A stretch of 11,625 nucleotides of DNA from Verrucomicrobiota bacterium (GTDB lineage: Bacteria; Verrucomicrobiota; Verrucomicrobiia; Opitutales; Opitutaceae), in NCBI GenBank assembly GCA_030916665.1, contig JAUPWC010000612.1, positions 1-11,625 on the forward strand, read 5' to 3'. Below, piece by piece: positions 6,407-11,625 of the stretch. The position numbers and the translations under genes were made by a program. How positions within the stretch are numbered: position 1 is the stretch's first letter; each line of letters begins with the position of its first letter. Under the pieces are notes generated by a model that did not search any database, was not told the origin of the DNA, and saw only the letters and a list, made by a program, of their open reading frames with translations.

Positions 6407-7489
6407 TCACTCCTCACCCTCGAAATAATCCGCCTCGGCCGGCCGGAAAATCTTCCGCGGGGTGCTGAAACCCCATTTCCCCGAGTCGGGGTAGTGCCAG
6501 TAGTCGGCGGGCGGGTCGTCGGTCACGAGCAGGTAGGTCAGGGGTTCCGTGCCGGTGTTCGTGAACGTGTGCGCCACGCCGGGGCGCGCCAGCACGAGGT
6601 CGTCGTCGCCAACCTCGAAGCGTTCATCGCCGAGGCGGAATTCGCCGCGGCCACCAAGGAAGAGGTAGCATTCCCACTGCAGGGCATGGAAGTGAAACGG
6701 GCAGGCACATTTGCCGGGTGGAATCCTGGCGAGTTCCAAGTCAAACGGATGACCGCCCGCAGCGAGCGGCGCGCGGTGCGTGGCGCCGAGCGCGAGGGAT
6801 AGCTGCTTGCCCGACTGCGCAAACTTTCCCTTGGGTGAGGTCCAGTCCTCCCAGGGAAGGTCGTCGATGCTCACCCTGCGCGCGGAGAAAGGCGTCTCCG
6901 CCGCCGTCAGGGGCGGCACACGGCCAAAGTTCGTATTACGAACTTTGGTATCTTCGGTTGCAAGGGGAGCAGGGGGAGCAAAGTTCGTATTACGAACTTT
7001 GTCGGGATGAGGCGTTTCCTCGCCGTCAAAGTAGGGGGTTTCGGTGAGACGGAAGAATTTGCCCGGCGGACGGAGGCCCCACTTGTCGGAGTCGGGGTAG
7101 TGGCAGGCGTCGAGGAACGGGTTGTCAGTGATAATCAGGACTTCCAGGTCGGAGCCGCCGGAGTTGAGCAGCTGGTGCGCGATGCCCGGCGGGTGCAGAA
7201 AGACGTCGCCGGCGCGGACCGCGTGGCGTTCGTCGCCGACGCGCACCGTGCCGTGACCGGAGCGGACGACGAACAGCTCCCACTGGGCGAAGTGGACGTG
7301 AAACGGGCACACCGCTTTGCCCGGCGGGATGCGGCGGATCTGGAGGTCGAACGGATGTCCGCCGCCCCAGGTGCCGGCGTTGCGCACGCCGCCGAGCGCG
7401 AGCGACAGGTTGCGGCAGAAGGATTGAAAATGCCCCGCGGGCGAGCGCTGCTCCTCCTCGGGCACGTCGCGGATGTTGACGGGTTTCAT
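6407..7489 (-). CDS. Two-cupin (bicupin) metal-binding protein
   Basis: The 360 residues consist of two copies of one unit of about 150 residues. Copy 1 has CPFHVHFAQWE (His64, His66, Glu71) and GIAH (His105). Copy 2 has CPFHFHALQWE (His266, His268, Glu273) and GVAH (His307). These are the metal ligands of a cupin beta-barrel, so both barrels look competent to bind a metal. Each unit also ends in the same pattern: HYPDS.KWG, a Pro/Lys-rich step, then YF.GEE. Enzyme, sugar-phosphate binder or sensor are all possible; the substrate is unknown. The linker (about 158-208) contains KVRNTNF twice, 18 residues apart, encoded by palindromic DNA. No signal peptide is seen, and there is no Shine-Dalgarno before the ATG at 7489. 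Confidence 0.85.
   Translation of the reverse strand: MKPVNIRDVPEEEQRSPAGHFQSFCRNLSLALGGVRNAGTWGGGHPFDLQIRRIPPGKAVCPFHVHFAQWELFVVRSGHGTVRVGDERHAVRAGDVFLHPPGIAHQLLNSGGSDLEVLIITDNPFLDACHYPDSDKWGLRPPGKFFRLTETPYFDGEETPHPDKVRNTNFAPPAPLATEDTKVRNTNFGRVPPLTAAETPFSARRVSIDDLPWEDWTSPKGKFAQSGKQLSLALGATHRAPLAAGGHPFDLELARIPPGKCACPFHFHALQWECYLFLGGRGEFRLGDERFEVGDDDLVLARPGVAHTFTNTGTEPLTYLLVTDDPPADYWHYPDSGKWGFSTPRKIFRPAEADYFEGEE
6924..6948. repeat. 25-nt palindrome inside the cupin linker (copy 1)
   Basis: CCAAAGTTCGTA (6924-6935) and TACGAACTTTGG (6937-6948) are perfect 12-bp arms around one T. On the coding (minus) strand it reads as KVRNTNF, the second of the two peptide copies. The surrounding DNA is much more GC-rich. 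Confidence 0.9.
6979..7001. repeat. 23-nt palindrome inside the cupin linker (copy 2)
   Basis: CAAAGTTCGTA (6979-6989) and TACGAACTTTG (6991-7001) are perfect 11-bp arms around one T. It has the same orientation and reading frame as the copy at 6924-6948. The centres are 54 bases (18 codons) apart. The core 23 bases are identical while the flanks have diverged. Confidence 0.9.
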
Positions 7490-7550
7490 GGCGGAAAAGG
7501 CATTTGAAACGCGGAGGTCACGGAGAGAAAAGCCGATGGTTGGGCATTTG

Positions 7551-7612
7551 GGTGGAACCGGCGCTCCGCGCAGGTTGGTTCGATCCAGCCCGCGCGGAGC
7601 GCGGGCTCCACC
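7551..7612. repeat. Long inverted repeat (hairpin element) upstream of the cupin gene
   Basis: The arm 7551-7571 (GGTGGAACCGGCGCTCCGCGC) pairs with 7592-7612 with two mismatches, and the internal GGTTGG/CCAGCC extends the stem. The outer ends match the 134-197 element (GGTGGAA...TCCACC), which points to one family. It ends seven bases before the Doc-like gene stop. The remaining bases 7490-7550 include an ACGCGGAGGTCACGGAGAGA stretch of the kind I recall repeated between genes in related genomes. Confidence 0.8.
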
Positions 7613-7618
7613 TTGGCT

Positions 7619-8011
7619 TCAAGGGGCAAGCCGGATGCATTGTCGGAAGATCGCGGCGAGACCGGCCTTGTCCACGCGCTTCTCGGCGATGCCGATCATG
7701 GCGTCGTGGAGTTCGGCATCGGTGATTGCCGAGGTGGAGGTTCCGTTGAGTTCCAGAAAGGCGAGCGCGCTGGTGATGGCGGTGCGCTTGTTGCCGTCGA
7801 GAAACGGCTGATTCTGGGCGATGTGGAAGGCGTAGGCGGCCGCGATGTCCGCCAAGTCGCCTCGACCGTAGTGATAGGTCGCCTCGGGTTGCATCAACGC
7901 CGAGTCAAACAAGCCCGGCTCGCGCAGACCGGCGAGACCGCCGTGTTGCTGGAGGGAGAGAATGTGCAATTGGAGCACCCTCTCGCGGGAAAGGAAAACA
8001 GGCTCATCCAT
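7619..8011 (-). CDS. Fic/Doc-family (death-on-curing) toxin-like protein
   Basis: The 130 residues are a Fic-fold protein of Doc size. The active-site loop is NQPFLDGNKRTA (67-78) within AYAFHIAQNQPFLDGNKRTA, followed by ALAFLELNG, the usual helix after it. Doc proteins transfer phosphate or nucleotide groups to target proteins such as EF-Tu and are held by an antitoxin. Here the loop has Gln68 where classical Fic and Doc have the catalytic His. I recall NQPF variants in many annotated members of this family, so it may be a clade feature. Phe70, Asp72, Gly73, Asn74, Lys75 and Arg76 are kept. It is the last gene of a compact operon, 30 bases after the probable antitoxin. Confidence 0.85.
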   Translation of the reverse strand: MDEPVFLSRERVLQLHILSLQQHGGLAGLREPGLFDSALMQPEATYHYGRGDLADIAAAYAFHIAQNQPFLDGNKRTAITSALAFLELNGTSTSAITDAELHDAMIGIAEKRVDKAGLAAIFRQCIRLAP

Positions 8012-8041
8012 ATACCAAGAGGGGCGGTGTCCACCCGTCGG

Positions 8042-8362
8042 TTATTGAGCCAGCTTGCGAAGGAGTTCCTTTCGCTCGGTGAATATCTTATCAGTGACCC
8101 GCTTAAAGGCCTCATCGCTCGTAGATGCCGGGCCTGGCTTGGTGGAAGACGCCGCCTTCGCGGGCTTCTTGGCGGCATAGGTGGCTTGGGGCTCCTCGAC
8201 TTTGCGCGGCTTGCTCACGGGGGAAGGATGCGGAGGCAGGGCAGGGGTGTCAACCGGGCCGAGGGCCGCCACGGTGACGGAGGCGGGTGGAATCGCCCGG
8301 CACAGTTCCCGTAGGTCGGGCTTCATTCCCGACGTGTCGGAGGTGAGACGGGTCTCCCGCAC
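8042..8362 (-). CDS. Probable antitoxin partner of the Doc-like protein
   Basis: This small protein is not recognised as a whole. The C-terminal segment DEAFKRVTDKIFTERKELLR followed by KLAQ resembles the helix that many Doc-linked antitoxins use to bind their toxin (pattern F-x-x-x...N/R-x-E-L-x-R-x-L-A). The rest, about residues 25-80, is rich in Pro, Ala, Lys and Ser and looks disordered. No DNA-binding fold is visible, unlike common antitoxins. The start is uncertain: GTG at 8362 gives 106 residues and leaves 26 bases to the XRE gene; ATG at 8326 gives 94. Order (antitoxin before toxin) and 30-base spacing fit a toxin-antitoxin pair. The function is inferred from position and the C-terminal pattern only. 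Confidence 0.6.
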   Translation of the reverse strand: MRETRLTSDTSGMKPDLRELCRAIPPASVTVAALGPVDTPALPPHPSPVSKPRKVEEPQATYAAKKPAKAASSTKPGPASTSDEAFKRVTDKIFTERKELLRKLAQ

Positions 8363-8388
8363 GGGTTTCGGCGGTGCGATGCCGGGAG

Positions 8389-8694
8389 CTAGCGCTTGGT
8401 CACCTTGCGCGTCCCCTTGCCGACAGTCGCCTTGCCCCCGTGTTTCGCCGGCTCCTCAGCGACGACCGGGAGTGGGTGATCGAATTTGAACAATTGCCAC
8501 AGCTCCAGGCCGGCTCCCTTGGCGAGTTTGAGCAGGGTATCCATTCCAGGGTTTGGTTTCCGGCCGGCCTCGACGTGCTGGTAATATTTGGGGTCCAAAT
8601 CGGCGCGCTCCGCGAATTGCTCCTGAGTGAGGCCTTGTGCCACCCGGAGTTGTTTTACGCGCGCTATCAAGCGCTTCGTCGTTTCGTTGACCAC
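8389..8694 (-). CDS. XRE-family helix-turn-helix regulator
   Basis: The 101 residues contain a helix-turn-helix domain at about 8-65, with LRVAQGLTQEQFAERADLDP and YYQHVEAGRKPNPGMDTLLK showing the Cro/C1 pattern. A basic Lys/Arg-rich tail (GKATVGKGTRKVTKR) follows. Small XRE proteins of this size often act as controllers of restriction-modification or toxin-antitoxin genes. It leads the operon with the antitoxin and Doc-like genes and is divergent from the methylase operon, with operator-like repeats in between. The start is GTG at 8694; no Shine-Dalgarno is evident. The family is certain; the target genes are inferred. Confidence 0.88.
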   Translation of the reverse strand: MVNETTKRLIARVKQLRVAQGLTQEQFAERADLDPKYYQHVEAGRKPNPGMDTLLKLAKGAGLELWQLFKFDHPLPVVAEEPAKHGGKATVGKGTRKVTKR

Positions 8695-8731
8695 ACACGA
8701 CCATAGCGGGCGCGGGTTCTTTCAAACACCG

Positions 8732-8771
8732 CCTATGGGTAGTGTAGGCTTTACAGCTACTTATAGGTAGT
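8732..8771. promoter_or_regulatory. Repeated operator-like site between divergent XRE and methylase operons
   Basis: CCTATGGGTAGT (8732-8743) recurs as CTTATAGGTAGT (8760-8771), matching at 10 of 12 positions with starts 28 bases apart. In addition CCTATGGGTAG (8732-8742) and CTACTTATAGG (8757-8767) form an inverted repeat with two mismatches. It lies 37 bases upstream of the XRE start and 69 bases upstream of the first methylase gene. It is a plausible binding site for the XRE protein controlling both directions. No strong -35/-10 pair could be fixed. Confidence 0.5.
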
Positions 8772-8840
8772 TCGAAGTGGCGTGCACATGCGCCCTACGT
8801 CTCTTCATCCGGCGGCAAAAAGCAGTGGCCGCATCTGCCC

Positions 8841-9481
8841 ATGAGCTTGGTGAAGTCCAAACAGCGCGTCGCCGACCACGGGGAGGTCTTCACCCCGGCG
8901 TGGATGGTCGAGGCGATGCTCAATCTGGTGAAGGATGAGACCGAGCGCATTGATTCGCGCTTCCTGGAGCCGGCGTGCGGGAGCGGCAATTTCCTCGTGC
9001 AGGTGTTGCGACGCAAGCTGACCGCCGTGGAACTCAAATACGGCAAATCCGATTTTGAGCGACGGCACTACGCGCTGCTCGGGTTGATGTGCATCTACGG
9101 TATCGAGCTGCTGCCGGACAACATCGCCGAGTGCCGGGCCAACCTGCTGGAGATATTCGCCGAGCATCTGAACCTTGATCCACCGGACGATCTGTATCGA
9201 GCCGCGTCCTGTGTCCTTGGTCTGAACCTTGTCCATGGCGACGCGCTGACGATGCGCGCCCACGACGGCCAGCCTATCGCCTTTGCCGAATGGGGCTACC
9301 TGGGGAAGGGCCGGTTCCAGCGGCGTGATTTTCGCTTCGACAGTCTCACCCAGTCTTCGGCCTTCAGCGCCGAGGGGTCACTTTTCGCCCAGCTCGGCAA
9401 GCACGAGATATTTACCCCAACCAAAACTTATCCGCCCACGACGGTAGGCGAACTGGCGGCCGGCGCGCCGGAGGGGCCGGC

Positions 9482-9485
<4 letters not shown>
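8841..9485 (+). CDS. DNA methyltransferase-fold subunit lacking the catalytic motif
   Basis: The 214 residues begin a restriction-modification operon. GEVFTPAWMVEAML (14-27) is the usual lead-in of Type I/Eco57I adenine methylases. FLEPACGSGNF (41-51) is motif I, which binds S-adenosylmethionine; YGIEL (86-90) and HGDAL (132-136) fit motifs II and III. There is no NPPY-type motif IV, so it probably cannot methylate alone. The C-terminal half (AFAEWGYLGKGRFQRRDF) is conserved, as I recall, in similar three-gene systems annotated as restriction subunit M. It overlaps the next gene by four bases (ATGA), suggesting coupled translation and a complex with the second methylase. The ATG at 8841 is the only plausible start after the in-frame stop; no Shine-Dalgarno is seen. 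Confidence 0.8.
9470..9476 (+). promoter_or_regulatory. Strong ribosome-binding site for the second methylase gene
   Basis: GGAGGGG lies five bases before the ATG at 9482, inside the end of the upstream gene. It stands out because most other starts in the window lack such a sequence. Confidence 0.65.
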
Positions 9486-11057
<1,572 letters not shown>

Positions 11058-11065
<8 letters not shown>

Positions 11066-11625
11066 GCCCACCATCGACGAAATCCTAGAGTCCAAGCCGG
11101 AGGTGCGGCCACGCATCTACGCCTACTCGATTGATGACATGGCGCACGCGGGTCTGCTCAAGGTGGGCCAGACGACGCGCGATGTGAGGCAGCGTGTAGC
11201 CGAACAGGTGAAAACAGCTGCGATCAAAAATTATCGCATCGAACTCGATGAGTCGGCCGAGCGCGCCGACGGCACGATTTTCACTGATCACGACGTGCGG
11301 ACGGCGCTCGTTAGAAAGAGCTTCGAAAACACGGAGTTGGAATGGATGCGATGCACGCTCAAGGACGTAAAAACCGTCCTTACCGAGTTGCGCACCGGGC
11401 AGCGGTTCACAGGCGCGCACCACGAAACGTTTGCGATACGGGCTGAGCAGCGCGCTGCCGTGGAGAAGACGCACGCTTACTTCCACTCGATCTGGAAAGA
11501 GGATATGCACGCCGTCCCGCGCTTCCTGTGGAACGCGAAGATGCGCTTCGGCAAGACTTTCACCGCGTATCAGTTGGCGAAGAAGCTTGGCACCAAGCGT
11601 GTGCTCGTGCTCACCTTCAAACCCG
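11058..11625 (+). CDS. GIY-YIG nuclease plus DEAD/DEAH helicase restriction protein (N-terminal part)
   Basis: The first 189 residues are present; the gene runs off the window. Residues about 18-110 look like a GIY-YIG domain of the T5orf172/MUG113 type: RIYAYS (19-24), LLKVGQTTRDVRQRV (33-47) with Arg41 and Arg44. A helicase core begins about 125, with AEQRAAVEKTHAYF as a Q-motif-like lead-in and NAKMRFGKTFTA (159-170) as Walker A (Lys166). RVLVLTFKP would be motif Ia. This is the likely restriction component, an ATP-dependent DNA translocase with a nuclease. The ATG at 11058 overlaps the methylase stop by eight bases. I recall similar three-gene sets in other bacteria, so the family is credible, but the nuclease activity is inferred. 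Confidence 0.85.

Noticed and set aside
6924..7001. CRISPR array or recombination site pair (lox/dif type)
   Set aside because: There are only two copies with a 31-base spacing inside a coding region. No cas gene or recombinase is nearby, and the arms and one-base centre do not match lox or dif layouts I know.

Overview
The window looks like chromosome of a GC-rich bacterium, most plausibly Verrucomicrobiota of the Opitutaceae type. This is inference from the DapL-type lysine route, high GC, frequent absence of Shine-Dalgarno sequences and long palindromic repeats at gene ends. No rRNA or other taxonomic marker is present. There is no tRNA, CRISPR array, transposase or integrase.

Left part (1-3844): the last 30 codons of an unrecognised gene end in a strong terminator. 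Then come a minus-strand dapL (LL-diaminopimelate aminotransferase; lysine and cell-wall precursor) and, divergently, a panC-like pantoate ligase. After a 446-base gap with many hairpins comes a panE-like ketopantoate reductase. PanE makes pantoate and PanC joins it to beta-alanine, so these two genes form a pantothenate/CoA group, although the PanC copy has lost several textbook active-site residues.

Middle (3845-7618): an OPT-family membrane transporter (+) converges with a two-cupin protein (-). Several junctions here carry long near-perfect inverted repeats (around 134-197, 3857-3916, 6299-6380 and 7551-7612). The linker of the cupin gene holds two in-frame copies of a 21-nt palindrome, each encoding KVRNTNF.

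Right part (7619-11625): a small defence-like island. On the minus strand lie an XRE regulator, a probable antitoxin and a Fic/Doc toxin-like protein in one tight operon. Divergently on the plus strand, three overlapping genes form a restriction-modification system: a methylase-fold protein without the catalytic NPPY motif, an Eco57I-type adenine methylase with NPPY, and the start of a GIY-YIG plus DEAD/DEAH helicase restriction protein that runs off the window. The intergenic region between the two operons carries a repeated operator-like sequence, so the XRE protein may control both sides.

Most of the genes are ordinary. The best leads are the coding-region palindromes, the substituted PanC active site, the split methylase/helicase system with its divergent XRE-Doc operon, and the structured panC-panE intergenic region.
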